A DNA stretch of 64,000 bases from Nitrospirota bacterium (GCA_027021335.1 JALUUO010000005.1:1-64000); one strand, 5' to 3'. Positions 49,382 through 60,045 are shown, numbered from the stretch's first letter. Notes: generated by a model not told the origin, from the letters alone. Program-made: numbers and translations.

Positions 49382-50995
49382 TCAATCGGAAATTTCCAGG
49401 GTGTATGTACCGTATCTTCCAGCCGAGGAAGGCGCTGCAGGAGATGTTTTTACTTTGACATAATAGGTATCTGTTGTGCTGGGAATAAATGTCATCTTGG
49501 AAGCAAACGACATGAAATAGCTCTTTGGGCAATTATTGTATGTTGCGTTGATACCGGCATTATCACTTCGGTCATCGTCAAAGTCTAATATGTTTCCGTT
49601 GGAATCCAGCAGCATGATATATGTGTCCGCGCCGTTTTTTAAACAATATGTCTCAATGGTATAAGTCGTTCCTGCAGTAGCGGTAAAGGCTTTTACGTCA
49701 TTATCCGTATTGCCATCTGCTTTATAACTATAATGAGTCTTGCCGGCTCCAAGTGCAGCTGTTTTGGCATCTGAAAGAGTGTCGTCTACCTCATAGATGT
49801 CTTCCTGGTAATATATGGAACGTTCCTGGAATATACTTTCGAGCTGACCTAACTCGGTTGGGGTTGGCGCTCTCTGCTGAAGCCAGCCGTCCCAGAAAGT
49901 TTCCATACTGACAGGCGGTGACACAATACCCGGCAGGTAATCTTCTAAAATATTCCAGATCGGCTGTGTGCCGAAGGATTCGTTAATCTCCCACAGAACT
50001 TTTGCAACAGCAACTTCGTTGGAAGAGTAGACATACGGTAAACCGCCTGGATTACCTATATCGATCGAGATTAAGGCAGCATCATTAATCGTATCCACGT
50101 AAAAAGAGGCCTTTGTCTGCGGATGTTTGGATAATAGATCAGGGTCTTCAGATTCCAACCAGGCCTTAATTGCGGTTGGGAAGAAACCTCCCCAGCCTTC
50201 GCTCCACGCCAGCCTTAAATCAAGATCGTTATCCGAGAGGAAATGCGGTCCGCCGGGGGAGTCGTCTTTAGAAAACTCATCAGCCGTAAAGTGACCGAAT
50301 TCGTGCCACAGAACGTCATCATCATAATGATCGGTATCGCCCAGTCCTCCCGAAGAGCCTCCAAATATATAAGCACCACGTCCAAGCGGGCACCACGTGG
50401 GGTCAAAAGAAGTGCAAAACCATGTGCCCAGAGTGTTATCCACCTCCCAATACACATTTAATTGACCTGGATAGATACCTGAAAGTTTTTGAAGAAACCG
50501 GTATCCGCTTGTATAAACGTCCAGAATATTGAACGCGCCGGCTGCCGGGCTGCTTGCAGGAATATCAATGTTTAATATAGATCCGCTGACCTGCTTATAT
50601 GCAGCAAACATGTTATCTGAAATATCATTAACCTTAATTTGCATGCCGGAGTTTTCATCTGTTTTTGCGTAAACTCTTAATTTGAGATTAGAGGTATCTC
50701 CGGAATAGTTCAAACTATACTGTCCTGCCGCATCTGTAGAGCCGGAAGCAAGAATGCTTTCCGTGCCGTCAGTATTTACCTTAACCAGTTCTACCGAAGC
50801 GTATCTGACCGCTTTATAAGAGCTGTTTCCAGTAAAGCCGTTCTGGTCGTACTCTTTATCTTCGTATCTTATTGAGCCGGTTACTTGACCGCTTCCACTT
50901 GAAGAGTTTGAACTTGTATTTGAAGAACCTCCACAGCCGACAAAAAAAAGGAATGGAAGAATAAAAAAAGCTATGATAATATTGTTCCTTATCAT
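49382..50995 (-). CDS. Lipoprotein with HExxH metalloprotease motif and PPC-like C-terminal domain
   Basis: Lipobox FFVGCGGSS; DDVLWHEFGHFTADEF; C-terminal Asp-rich beta domain DTYIMLLDSNGNILDFDDDRSDNAG. Confidence 0.78.
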   Translation of the reverse strand: MIRNNIIIAFFILPFLFFVGCGGSSNTSSNSSSGSGQVTGSIRYEDKEYDQNGFTGNSSYKAVRYASVELVKVNTDGTESILASGSTDAAGQYSLNYSGDTSNLKLRVYAKTDENSGMQIKVNDISDNMFAAYKQVSGSILNIDIPASSPAAGAFNILDVYTSGYRFLQKLSGIYPGQLNVYWEVDNTLGTWFCTSFDPTWCPLGRGAYIFGGSSGGLGDTDHYDDDVLWHEFGHFTADEFSKDDSPGGPHFLSDNDLDLRLAWSEGWGGFFPTAIKAWLESEDPDLLSKHPQTKASFYVDTINDAALISIDIGNPGGLPYVYSSNEVAVAKVLWEINESFGTQPIWNILEDYLPGIVSPPVSMETFWDGWLQQRAPTPTELGQLESIFQERSIYYQEDIYEVDDTLSDAKTAALGAGKTHYSYKADGNTDNDVKAFTATAGTTYTIETYCLKNGADTYIMLLDSNGNILDFDDDRSDNAGINATYNNCPKSYFMSFASKMTFIPSTTDTYYVKVKTSPAAPSSAGRYGTYTLEISD

Positions 50996-51486
50996 TGTAA
51001 TTCGTACTCCACAATTCCCTTGCTGTCACTAATAAAACTCCCGGGCAGAACATTTTTACCCTTTACATTTTTTTTAATGTTTTTTCCGATCCTAAAGAAT
51101 GCTCTGTCTGTAAAAACCGTGCCTTCAAATAGTTTTATTCTAGCTCCGGCTTTTATAACGTGCGTGCCTTTTTCAGGAATAAGAAGAGTAAAACTAATGA
51201 AATACTCTTCACCTTTTTTTACAGGACCACTCCAGTCAAGATCTCCGGAAATAAACTTTATGCCACTAGGAAGTTCGGCCCAGATTCTAAAATCATCAGC
51301 ATCAACTTGAGAGTAGGCCGTTACTGTAAATTGAACAGTTTCACCAGGAATAACCGTCCCTTCAGGTTCTATAGCAATTTTTACCGATGATGCCGGTTTG
51401 GCAGCAGGACCTTCAGCCCGAACCATATTGCCGGAATAAAGAATCGTTATGGAGATTAAAAATATAATTATGTATTTCATATTCAT
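50992..51486 (-). CDS. Small secreted protein with DUF11/Ig-like beta domain
   Basis: Signal peptide; VIPGETVQFTVTAYSQVDADDFRIWAELPSGIKF; 4-nt overlap with the lipoprotein gene. Confidence 0.7.
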   Translation of the reverse strand: MNMKYIIIFLISITILYSGNMVRAEGPAAKPASSVKIAIEPEGTVIPGETVQFTVTAYSQVDADDFRIWAELPSGIKFISGDLDWSGPVKKGEEYFISFTLLIPEKGTHVIKAGARIKLFEGTVFTDRAFFRIGKNIKKNVKGKNVLPGSFISDSKGIVEYELQ

Positions 51487-51524
51487 CTTTTTCCGCTGCT
51501 ACCCAGGTTAGATACTTTTTAAAA

Positions 51525-51550
51525 AAGGCCGCCCCTGTTGGGACGGCCTT
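51525..51550 (-). terminator. Rho-independent-like terminator
   Basis: aaggccgcccctgttgggacggcctt hairpin, flanked by A-run/T-run. Confidence 0.7.
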
Positions 51551-51594
51551 GTTAAGGGGTTATTACCTAAAGACAGATACTTGCCCTGCTTAAT

Positions 51595-54500
51595 TTAAGG
51601 AGTTACAGGGGGCCAGTATTCAAAGATAAACTTCGGCCCGTCAACAGTTTCGCCTCCGATGATGACTGTGTCTTTGTACTCACACTCACGTGTGCCATCG
51701 GTTGCTGTTGTACAGGTTTCCTGGCCTACACGCAGAGAGCCTCCCCATGTGTCGAACCAGACATTACCTTGTTCCCAATCCGGCCATGCCGTAGGCTCGG
51801 CAAAGTATCCGTTCTCGTCGAGATTGAGATCGTTATCAGCAGGATTTTCGTCCAGGAAGATGACGATATTAAACCAAGTGCCGGCGTTGTCGAGAAAATC
51901 GGCTATCGTCGGGGACAAAGTATAGCTGCCGTCAGTAGCGACGTCTGTAACTTGCAACACCGTGGTCGTTCTTGTGCATGGATTAATAATCAAATCCGGA
52001 TCGCAGCTTTCAAATTCGGAGACAAGCGCTGCTTTAAGATCGAGTGTGGCGCGTACAATGCTATCAACAGGGTCTCCTGTGCTTGCATCCTTTACTACAA
52101 CAGAATCGGTAAGACCGACTATGTCGAATGGTTGCGTAGTATCCAGAGGATCAGACACCATGAATTCGGCATTGGCCCAGCCGCCGCTGCCTAATGTCTC
52201 GCCGGTACTCTTATCTATAAACTCCACACCCACGTTTACAAAATACCTGTATGGGTCTGTGGGATCCTGCTTGGGAATCGGCGTCGGCAGTGTAAACGAA
52301 GTTACATAAAGGCGTTTGTTCCGCTCCCAGGAGTTCCAGATGGGCTCCCAGATACAGCTAGTGGCAGGATCTGTGTTGTTTGGATCGCAGCCGCCTTTGC
52401 CAACATCGAGACTAAAAGCCATCTTTACGCCGTCCGGCAAGGTGACCTCAGGAGCCTTCCACTTTATTGTCACCTTGGCATGCGTAGCGGGTATCGGGTC
52501 TCCATTAGCATCAAGACCAGGCTCGTTCCCATCGGCATCCACGTTAGCGGCATAACGGGTCATGCCCGCATTATTGTATTCAACCCACGCTGCATCAAAA
52601 GCGGCCTGTTCTTCCGGAGACGGGTTTTCGCCAGGCCACTGCGGCATTCCAAGAGGCGAGATTAAGGTCGGATACTTGTCGGTCATTCCGGTGATAACCT
52701 TTTTCTCGAAGTCTTTGGTTACAGTGTTGCCGCCGTAAGTAACCGAGACGGTATAGGTTCCGGAAGTGAAGTCTGAAATAATACGTGCAGGGTTCGGCTC
52801 AACAGGATCAGTAGACGCAGAATCTGCTAATGCATTGGCCTCCATCCATGGATCAAGCACCCAGCAATTGTTCCAGACATCGGCCGGCCCGCCCCATAGC
52901 GATGCCTGGCTGACAAGCTCTATCGTGGTTCTTCCTCCGCTGGTTGTTGGATATGTAAGAGTCACAGTTGCACCGGAGAAATCAACCGCTGTCTCTGAAA
53001 ACATATCCGCAACATTCATCCAGCAGGCGCCTGCATTAAGGGCGTCCGTATCCTGGCCCGTGCTTTCAAGCCAGATTCTTCCCGGATACAACCACAGGTC
53101 AAATATGTCTATACCAGCGTATTTGTCCGGATTTGCCTGAATTATCTCAAAGAAACCAAGCGCATCAAGAAGCGAGCCGGGGCTCATCGGGTCGAAATCA
53201 AAAGGTTCTTCCTTATCGTACTCAACTGACCCATCCGTATTTTCGGTTACAGCATAACTGGCATCTACGTTCAAAGCTTCAAATGCTTCTGAGATGTAGA
53301 CATCAACAAAATAGATGGTAAAAGCTATAGCCTGTGGAACATTCAGTATTGATCCTGTGTTTACAGCAGTCCAGGTGGTTTTTTCAGCTATTGGGAAAAG
53401 TCCGGGCATGACTGGAGGGATCTCGCTCAGGGCACGTTTTTCGACATCGGTAAGATCGTCGCTTGGATCATCCGGAGTAAGTGCGCCGGCATCCTTTTTC
53501 TCCAGCAGAGCATACAGTTCGCTCATGCTGGCATTGAAGGCAGCTATTCCACCGGTTACAGTTATTGTTGGTGTTTCTGTTAGGTCTGGGCGGAAGGAAA
53601 GCCCGGTTGTAATAGCCCCTATCAGTGCATTAACATCAATTGTTTTTCCCTCGATGTAAATATCCTGGAAAAATTGCAGCATGAATCCTGGTATGTCATC
53701 GCCACCCAGCATTTCCTTGAAGACCCTATCTATAAGGGCTGCCTTTGCTGCGTCTGTGCCGGCATCCAGCAGATCGAACTGTGCTGCCTGTGTTTCTGTT
53801 TTGACAACGCTCAGCTCTACGTCTACGGAATCGTCGGCAAGTACTTGCCCGGCTGTATTGGAGACATCTTCATTTACTACATCTTCAGCCAGTACTTCTT
53901 CCACGGTGCTGCCCTGAACATCGACAATCATAGAAGGAATCTGGATTATTCCCGCGTCAACCAGGGTTTCGATTACAACTTTTACCGCGTCGATTATATT
54001 ATTTACAACAGTCTGGTCTATATCGACGCCTTCTGTTGCATCCAAAATGGCGTTTACCAGGGACTCGACAACCACGGATGTCTTTGGTGAAACGTCCTGG
54101 ATAGAGGCTGTCGCACCCTCTTCAACAGTTGCATTGGCCTTAAGTTCAAGCGCCTTGCCGTCAGTTGTCACCTTCAGGTACTTGACAACATAGTTGACAC
54201 CGTCTTTGACTCCATCACACTCGTAGTCAACGTTGCCGTCAGCGTCCTGCGTCAATGTGCATTCAATACCCGTATCTTCCAGTTCTCCATCAGCGCCGAC
54301 AACATAAAGCTTTACAATGGCATTCATAGTAGCGTCTGCTGCAAGTAAAGCCTTGCTAAAGGGAGCTCCCGGTTTTCCGGCGGCAGCTTTACCAAGTGCT
54401 GCTGAATCCTGGCTGCTTAAGCTGTCCAGGTCTATTGACCCTGAAATTTTTGCCGCACCGGAATATACATTGGTGCTGCCTCCACCGGTATCTCCACCGG

Positions 54501-54666
54501 TATCACCGCCTGTGCCACCGCCTGTATCACCGCCTGTGCCGTCTCCACCAGCACTACCGCCGCCGTCGTCAACCACTGCAGGAGTAGAGGTCGAACTTCC
54601 TCCGCATCCTGTTATAAGCAACATAAATGCAAAAATCATCACTAAAGGCCCAAAAAACTTTTTCAT
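51595..54666 (-). CDS. Large Gly/Thr-linker lipoprotein of unknown function
   Basis: Lipobox LLITGCGGSST; low-complexity GGDTGGGTGGDTGGDTGGG linker; 1023 aa. Confidence 0.82.
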   Translation of the reverse strand: MKKFFGPLVMIFAFMLLITGCGGSSTSTPAVVDDGGGSAGGDGTGGDTGGGTGGDTGGDTGGGSTNVYSGAAKISGSIDLDSLSSQDSAALGKAAAGKPGAPFSKALLAADATMNAIVKLYVVGADGELEDTGIECTLTQDADGNVDYECDGVKDGVNYVVKYLKVTTDGKALELKANATVEEGATASIQDVSPKTSVVVESLVNAILDATEGVDIDQTVVNNIIDAVKVVIETLVDAGIIQIPSMIVDVQGSTVEEVLAEDVVNEDVSNTAGQVLADDSVDVELSVVKTETQAAQFDLLDAGTDAAKAALIDRVFKEMLGGDDIPGFMLQFFQDIYIEGKTIDVNALIGAITTGLSFRPDLTETPTITVTGGIAAFNASMSELYALLEKKDAGALTPDDPSDDLTDVEKRALSEIPPVMPGLFPIAEKTTWTAVNTGSILNVPQAIAFTIYFVDVYISEAFEALNVDASYAVTENTDGSVEYDKEEPFDFDPMSPGSLLDALGFFEIIQANPDKYAGIDIFDLWLYPGRIWLESTGQDTDALNAGACWMNVADMFSETAVDFSGATVTLTYPTTSGGRTTIELVSQASLWGGPADVWNNCWVLDPWMEANALADSASTDPVEPNPARIISDFTSGTYTVSVTYGGNTVTKDFEKKVITGMTDKYPTLISPLGMPQWPGENPSPEEQAAFDAAWVEYNNAGMTRYAANVDADGNEPGLDANGDPIPATHAKVTIKWKAPEVTLPDGVKMAFSLDVGKGGCDPNNTDPATSCIWEPIWNSWERNKRLYVTSFTLPTPIPKQDPTDPYRYFVNVGVEFIDKSTGETLGSGGWANAEFMVSDPLDTTQPFDIVGLTDSVVVKDASTGDPVDSIVRATLDLKAALVSEFESCDPDLIINPCTRTTTVLQVTDVATDGSYTLSPTIADFLDNAGTWFNIVIFLDENPADNDLNLDENGYFAEPTAWPDWEQGNVWFDTWGGSLRVGQETCTTATDGTRECEYKDTVIIGGETVDGPKFIFEYWPPVTP

Positions 54667-54960
54667 ACTATCCCCCTCAAAATTAGCTTAAAGTTAAACA
54701 ACCCAGCCCACAAGCAGGTTGTGTGGTACCCACAAACGTGTTTCCATCACCTCCCCTTTTTAAGTCTTTAAATCAAAACTAAAAACAAGTTTGTCATATT
54801 TATGACGCATAGTCATTGTTATGGCGCACAAGTATAGTTTTCGGCTAGAGGAGGAAAAACTTTAGTTTTGGGGGTAAAAATGGGTAATGTAATGGGCGTG
54901 TGGTAAGAGTGGCTTTGATTCAGCCAGGTTGATTAGGTCATGAGAGTAAAGCTAAAAAAA

Positions 54961-55037
54961 TGGTCGGGACGACTGGACTTGAACCAGCGACCTCTCGCTC
55001 CCCAAGCGAGTGCGCTACCAGACTGCGCCACGTCCCG
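54961..55037 (-). tRNA. tRNA-Pro (GGG), CCA encoded
   Basis: CGGGACGTGGCGCAGTCTGGTAGCGCACTCGCTTGGGGAGCGAGAGGTCGCTGGTTCAAGTCCAGTCGTCCCGACCA; anticodon GGG. Confidence 0.94.
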
Positions 55038-55083
55038 ATTTTGGTCTGTTTTTGGCAGGGTTTTTACAGTTTTGCAGTTTTTT

Positions 55084-55437
55084 TCAGAATTCTTTTTCGA
55101 AACGGCGAAGGATAGAGCGCATCCCTTCTTTTACACGTTCAAGCCGTTCCGCAGGATTGACGGAACCAATTCGCTCTGAGCCGCTGTTCAACCGTCTGCG
55201 GACACCTTCTATGGTGTATTTTTCCTCGTAGAGAAGAGTTCTTACCTGTAGAATCTTATCAACATCTTTACGAAGGTATACCCGTTGACCTGCTCGATTT
55301 TTTCTGGGCTTAAGAAAGGAAAATTCGGTTTCCCAGTAGCGAAGCACATAAGGTTCAACACCTGCCAAACGGCTGACTTCACCTATTTTGAAAAAAAGTT
55401 TGTTTGGAATAGACTGTTTTTCCGCTACAACACTCAA
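55084..55437 (-). CDS. MerR family transcriptional regulator
   Basis: [45 protein letters not shown]. Confidence 0.93.
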   Translation of the reverse strand: MSVVAEKQSIPNKLFFKIGEVSRLAGVEPYVLRYWETEFSFLKPRKNRAGQRVYLRKDVDKILQVRTLLYEEKYTIEGVRRRLNSGSERIGSVNPAERLERVKEGMRSILRRFEKEF

Positions 55438-55721
55438 GAATCAGATCCTCTCTCCACAAACGCCTTGAATCCGACGCTCGGCTTGAAAGTTACAACTCTT
55501 CTTGGCTCTATTTCTATCTCAACGCCCGTCTTTGGGTTGCGGCCGCGGCGGGACCCCTTTTCCCGTACAGTGAATGTTCCAAAACCCGACAGCTTGATGG
55601 ACTCACCTTCGGAAACTACTTCCTTGATCGTCTCGAAAAGGGTCTCCACCATCTCGGTGGTTTCCTTTTTCGAAAGCCCCACTTTTTCGTATATATGGTC
55701 TACTAAAGTCGCTTTAGTCAT
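55434..55721 (-). CDS. ihfA: Integration host factor alpha subunit
   Basis: [58 protein letters not shown]. Confidence 0.94.
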   Translation of the reverse strand: MTKATLVDHIYEKVGLSKKETTEMVETLFETIKEVVSEGESIKLSGFGTFTVREKGSRRGRNPKTGVEIEIEPRRVVTFKPSVGFKAFVERGSDS

Positions 55722-55768
55722 TGTTTTAGCATATATTACAAAGAGATAGAATGTTTGTCAAGACACTA

Positions 55769-56803
55769 CTACGCCCATACCCCGGCAATAGGATTTTTAC
55801 AGTGGCTGCAACAGCCGTCTTTTAGATGATTACACTCGACAGAGTACCCAAAACGCTTGATCAGCACCCGGCCGCATAAGGGACAGTCGGTGTCTTCTCC
55901 GGTACCACCCGGGATATTTCCAACATAGACATAATGCAATCCGGCCTCTTGACCGATACTGCGCGCATTTATCAGGGTTTTAACAGGTGTGGGGCTCAAA
56001 TCCGCCATTTTGTAAGCCGGGTAGAACCTGGATACATGCCAGGGTATGTCAAGACTCACAGATGCAATAAACTCCGCAATGCTTCTCAACTCGTCATCGC
56101 CATCGTTGTACCCGGCAATGACAAGCGTGGTAACTTCCAACCATACGCCCAGAGACCTCATGAGACGGATATTATCAAGCACCGGCTGCAGGCTGGCGCC
56201 GCAGATTTTACGGTAGTGTTCATCCGAAAATGATTTAAGATCAATGTTATTTCCGTCCAGGTACGGAGCTATTGTTCTTACAGCATCTTCTCCTGTATAA
56301 CCGTTGCTTACAAAAATGTTTTTCAGACCTTCTGCTTTTGCAAGCTTAGCTGTCTCTAAAGCAAATTCAAAATAAATCGTGGGTTCCGTATAAGTGTACG
56401 CTATGCTTCTGCAACCGCTCTTAACCGCCGCCTCCACGATCTTTTCAGGGCTGCTTAGTTCTCCTAAGATTTCTCCTTTATGCTCCCTGGGCAACTGGGC
56501 AATATGGTAATTCTGGCAGTGAGCGCACTTGAAATTGCATCCCGCGGAAGCAACCGAAAAAGAATCGGAGCCTGGAAGAAAGTGAAATAGCGGCTTCTTC
56601 TCTATGGGATCGATATTTGCCGCAACCAGCCTGCCGTAGTTCAGACTGAATAACGTACCATTGATATTTTCCCTGACAGCGCATATTCCCCGTTTACCAG
56701 GGAATATAGTGCAATTGTGATTGCAGAGCCTGCACAGAACCTTGCCTGCATCCTTACGTTTGCAGAAAAGAGCTTCCTTTAAAACAGTATTTTTATCAGT
56801 CAT
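55769..56803 (-). CDS. amrS: AmmeMemoRadiSam system radical SAM enzyme
   Basis: CRLCNHNCTIFPGKRGICAVRENINGTLFSLNYGR; CNFKCAHCQNYHIAQ; rubredoxin-like C-terminus CPLCGR...CSHCK. Confidence 0.92.
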   Translation of the reverse strand: MTDKNTVLKEALFCKRKDAGKVLCRLCNHNCTIFPGKRGICAVRENINGTLFSLNYGRLVAANIDPIEKKPLFHFLPGSDSFSVASAGCNFKCAHCQNYHIAQLPREHKGEILGELSSPEKIVEAAVKSGCRSIAYTYTEPTIYFEFALETAKLAKAEGLKNIFVSNGYTGEDAVRTIAPYLDGNNIDLKSFSDEHYRKICGASLQPVLDNIRLMRSLGVWLEVTTLVIAGYNDGDDELRSIAEFIASVSLDIPWHVSRFYPAYKMADLSPTPVKTLINARSIGQEAGLHYVYVGNIPGGTGEDTDCPLCGRVLIKRFGYSVECNHLKDGCCSHCKNPIAGVWA

Positions 56804-56945
56804 CAGCGGGTAGCAAATTCAAAAAAATTGTAACAAATCCGGGCCGCCTGTCAAGCTTCTAAATTGCTTCCTAAGCTGTTTCCGGCTTGATTTTCTGAAG
56901 CGCGCCGCTGTGGCACCAGGTCGGTTGCACGTATTATAATCAAAG

Positions 56946-58016
56946 ATGTCGTTAAGAAGTATAGAAAAGAAGATAGAAGATGGAAGACGTTTGAGCCCGG
57001 ATGATGCCGTTCATCTTTTCAAGACCGACGACATATTCACCCTCGGCCGTCTTGCCGACAAAGCGGCGCGCCGGTCTAGCGGTGATCGTGTATTTTTTAT
57101 CCGCAACCGCCATATAAACCCGACCAACATCTGCGTAAACAGGTGCAGGTTCTGCGCCTTCAGCAGGTCGGCAAAAGAAGATGGCGCATACGAGATGAGC
57201 CTTGAGGAGATTACAAAAAAGGCATCCTCCGGATCCGCTGTAGAGGAGTTTCATATCGTCGGCGGCCTTCATCCGGACTGGCCGTTCGAATTCTACATGG
57301 ATATGCTGAACAAACTTCGCAGGCGTTTTCCGGCCGTACATATAAAAGCATTCACTGCTGTTGAGATAGACTACCTTTCAAGTTTATCCGGGCTGGGGCT
57401 TAAGAAAACCATTTCGCTGCTCATGGAGGCTGGTCTTGGTTCCATGCCGGGCGGTGGCGCCGAGATTTTTTCTCCTCGTGTCAGAAAAAAAATATGCCCG
57501 GAAAAGATTCCGGGGCGAAGGTGGCTTACTGTTATGCGCGCCGCCCACAAGGCAGGCCTTAAGACCAATGCAACAATGCTCTACGGCCACGTGGAAACAG
57601 TAGAAGACAGAGTGAACCATCTACTGCGCCTGCGGACCCTTCAGGACGAGACTAAAGGGTTCAATGCTTTTATTCCGCTTGCTTTTCAGCCCAAAAATAC
57701 GGAAATGGGAATCGACTCATTCACATCCGGAATAGACGACCTTAAAACAATCGCTGTCTCAAGGCTCTTTCTGGATAACTTTCCGCATATCAAGGCCTAC
57801 TGGATCATGCTTGGAGAAAAAGTATCCCAAGTGGCCCTCTCCTTTGGCGCCGACGACATCGACGGCACTGTTGTGGAAGAAAAGATAGCACATATGGCAG
57901 GCGGAACCTCCGGTGAGGCACTCGAAAAGGATGCGTTAGTGAACCTTATACGAAAAACAGGTAAAATTCCGGTTGAACGCGATTCCCTTTATAACATAAT
58001 AAAAGAGTATGCATAA
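56946..58016 (+). CDS. mqnE: Aminofutalosine synthase (menaquinone, futalosine pathway)
   Basis: NPTNICVNRCRFCAFSRSAKEDGAY; EFHIVGGLHPDWPFEFY; HKAGLKTNATMLYGHVET. Confidence 0.92.
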   Translation: MSLRSIEKKIEDGRRLSPDDAVHLFKTDDIFTLGRLADKAARRSSGDRVFFIRNRHINPTNICVNRCRFCAFSRSAKEDGAYEMSLEEITKKASSGSAVEEFHIVGGLHPDWPFEFYMDMLNKLRRRFPAVHIKAFTAVEIDYLSSLSGLGLKKTISLLMEAGLGSMPGGGAEIFSPRVRKKICPEKIPGRRWLTVMRAAHKAGLKTNATMLYGHVETVEDRVNHLLRLRTLQDETKGFNAFIPLAFQPKNTEMGIDSFTSGIDDLKTIAVSRLFLDNFPHIKAYWIMLGEKVSQVALSFGADDIDGTVVEEKIAHMAGGTSGEALEKDALVNLIRKTGKIPVERDSLYNIIKEYA

Positions 58017-59070
58017 GATGGTTGTTAGTAAATCTGCAAAAACAAAGAGGTTGACCAAAAGTAAAGCGTTTACGCTTCTTAAAAACGCTCCGCTTCTTGA
58101 ACTCGGTCAGATGGCGGATGGCCTCCGGCGCAGATTACATAAAAAAAATACTGTAACTTTTATCGTAGATAGAAACATAAACTACACAAATATCTGTATC
58201 AACCAATGCAAATTCTGCGCTTTTTATCGTACGAAAAATCACTCCGAAGGCTACCTGCTCCGTCAGGATGATATATTCAGGAAAATAGATGAAACCATCA
58301 AGCTGGGAGGCACGCAAATTCTTCTTCAGGGAGGACTTCATCCGGATCTTACCATAGAGTATTTTGAAGACCTTTTCCGTTCCATAAAGGCCAGGTTTAA
58401 TATTAATCTTCACGCAATGTCCGCGCCGGAGATTTTATTTTTAGCCAAGCAGTCAGGACTTTCAACAACAGCCACCCTGGCTCGTTTAAAGGCAGCCGGC
58501 CTCGGCTCCATACCCGGAGCAGGAGCCGAGATACTTTCTGACAGGATACGTGAGGTTATCAGTCCGCGTAAGATCAAGACCCTAGAGTGGCTTGACCTGA
58601 TGGAAGAGGCTCACAGGCAAGGTATCAGATCCACGGCTACAATGATGTTTGGAAGCGGCGAAAAGATGGAAGATATCGTGGAACACCTGGATGCAATACG
58701 CAGGCTTCAGGATAAAACCGGAGGATTCACCGCGTTTATTCCCTGGACGTTTCAGCCTGTTAACACGAAAATTAATGTCAAGCCGGCTACCGGTGTTGAG
58801 TATCTTCGTGTACTGGCTATTTCAAGACTGTACCTGGATAATATTTCTAATGTACAGGCATCCTGGGTTACCCAGGGAATCAAGATGATGGAAGTATCCC
58901 TCAGGTTTGGAGCCAATGATATGGGCTCTACCATGATAGAGGAAAACGTGGTGGCAGCAGCAGGTGTGCATTATCGTGCATCAAAGGAACAGCTGATCAG
59001 GGCCGCACAGAATGCCGGATTTAATGCGGCTCAACGTGATACGTTTTACCGGATTTTAAGGAGGTTTTAA
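58009..59070 (+). CDS. mqnC: Cyclic dehypoxanthinyl futalosine synthase
   Basis: NYTNICINQCKFCAFYRTKNHSEGY; LLQGGLHPDLTIEYFEDLF; GIRSTATMMFGSGE. Confidence 0.92.
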   Translation: MHKMVVSKSAKTKRLTKSKAFTLLKNAPLLELGQMADGLRRRLHKKNTVTFIVDRNINYTNICINQCKFCAFYRTKNHSEGYLLRQDDIFRKIDETIKLGGTQILLQGGLHPDLTIEYFEDLFRSIKARFNINLHAMSAPEILFLAKQSGLSTTATLARLKAAGLGSIPGAGAEILSDRIREVISPRKIKTLEWLDLMEEAHRQGIRSTATMMFGSGEKMEDIVEHLDAIRRLQDKTGGFTAFIPWTFQPVNTKINVKPATGVEYLRVLAISRLYLDNISNVQASWVTQGIKMMEVSLRFGANDMGSTMIEENVVAAAGVHYRASKEQLIRAAQNAGFNAAQRDTFYRILRRF

Positions 59071-60045
59071 GTGATAATAAAGCGATTAATAACACTCTTT
59101 CTAGCTTTAGGTTTGGTGATCTCGTTTTGCAAGTCTTCGATAGCATCACGTAGGTTGTTGGACCGCATAGTGGCCGTGGTAAACGGCGAGGTTATAACAT
59201 GGAGCGAGCTTAGAAAGCTTATTCCGGCTCAAATGCTGGATTCCATAGAACAACTCCCAGCAGAAAAAAGGGATAAGGCTATAAACCTGCTTGAATCCGA
59301 GTCTCTTGATAAAATGATCAGGGTCAAACTACAGGTACAAGAGGCTAAACGCTTGAAACTTTCAGTAGGAGATGCCGAGGTGGACGCCGCAATTAATGAC
59401 ATTAAGGCCAAATATGGATTGAACGACGAAGAACTTCTTAAAACCCTGAAGGGACAGAAGCTTACACTTAAGCAATATAGATCCAACCTTAGGGAACAGT
59501 TAACTGTTTCACGTGTGGTAAATGATGTTGTAAAAAGCAAGGTCATAGTGGATGAGGAAGAAGTGAATAAAAAACTGAAAGAACAATATCCTGAGCTTGT
59601 CCCGGGTAAAAGTGAGGCCAGGCTGCGTCTGATCTGTCTGAAACATGGAGAGGAACGAACGAAACAAGAGGCTATGATGTTGGCTGATGAGATTAAGAAA
59701 CGTTGTGAAGCCGGAGAGAATTTCGAGGAACTGGCTAAAATTTACTCTTCAGACCCCTCCGCTGAAAGTGGGGGCGACCTTGGATTCGTCCGCCGCGGAA
59801 CAATTTTACCAGAGATAGAAAACGCCGCTTTTTCTCTTGACGAAGGAGGTATCAGCGAGCCGCTAAGCATCGATGATGCCGTCTGGCTGATAATGGCGGA
59901 ATCTTTTAAGGACCAGACATCAGAGATATACGCAAAAAAAGAAATTATCAGGAATCAACTAAGAGAGTCTGCTTTTAAGAGAAGGTACAGTACCTGGCTC
60001 GCCAGGCTTAAAGGTAAGGCGGATATAGAAATAAAGCTAAACTGA
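59071..60045 (+). CDS. SurA-like periplasmic peptidyl-prolyl isomerase
   Basis: Signal peptide; DRIVAVVNGEVITWSEL; parvulin FEELAKIYSSDPSAESGGDLGFVRRGTILPEIENAAFSL. Confidence 0.92.
   Translation: MIIKRLITLFLALGLVISFCKSSIASRRLLDRIVAVVNGEVITWSELRKLIPAQMLDSIEQLPAEKRDKAINLLESESLDKMIRVKLQVQEAKRLKLSVGDAEVDAAINDIKAKYGLNDEELLKTLKGQKLTLKQYRSNLREQLTVSRVVNDVVKSKVIVDEEEVNKKLKEQYPELVPGKSEARLRLICLKHGEERTKQEAMMLADEIKKRCEAGENFEELAKIYSSDPSAESGGDLGFVRRGTILPEIENAAFSLDEGGISEPLSIDDAVWLIMAESFKDQTSEIYAKKEIIRNQLRESAFKRRYSTWLARLKGKADIEIKLN

Noticed and set aside
54396-54587. 63-aa plus-strand ORF rich in His/Arg/Leu
   Set aside because: Shadow of the Gly/Asp-rich low-complexity linker of the large lipoprotein.
56909-56935. 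Sigma54 promoter upstream of mqnE (tggcaccaggtcggttgc)
   Set aside because: Spacing between TGGCAC and TTGC is 8 nt rather than 5.
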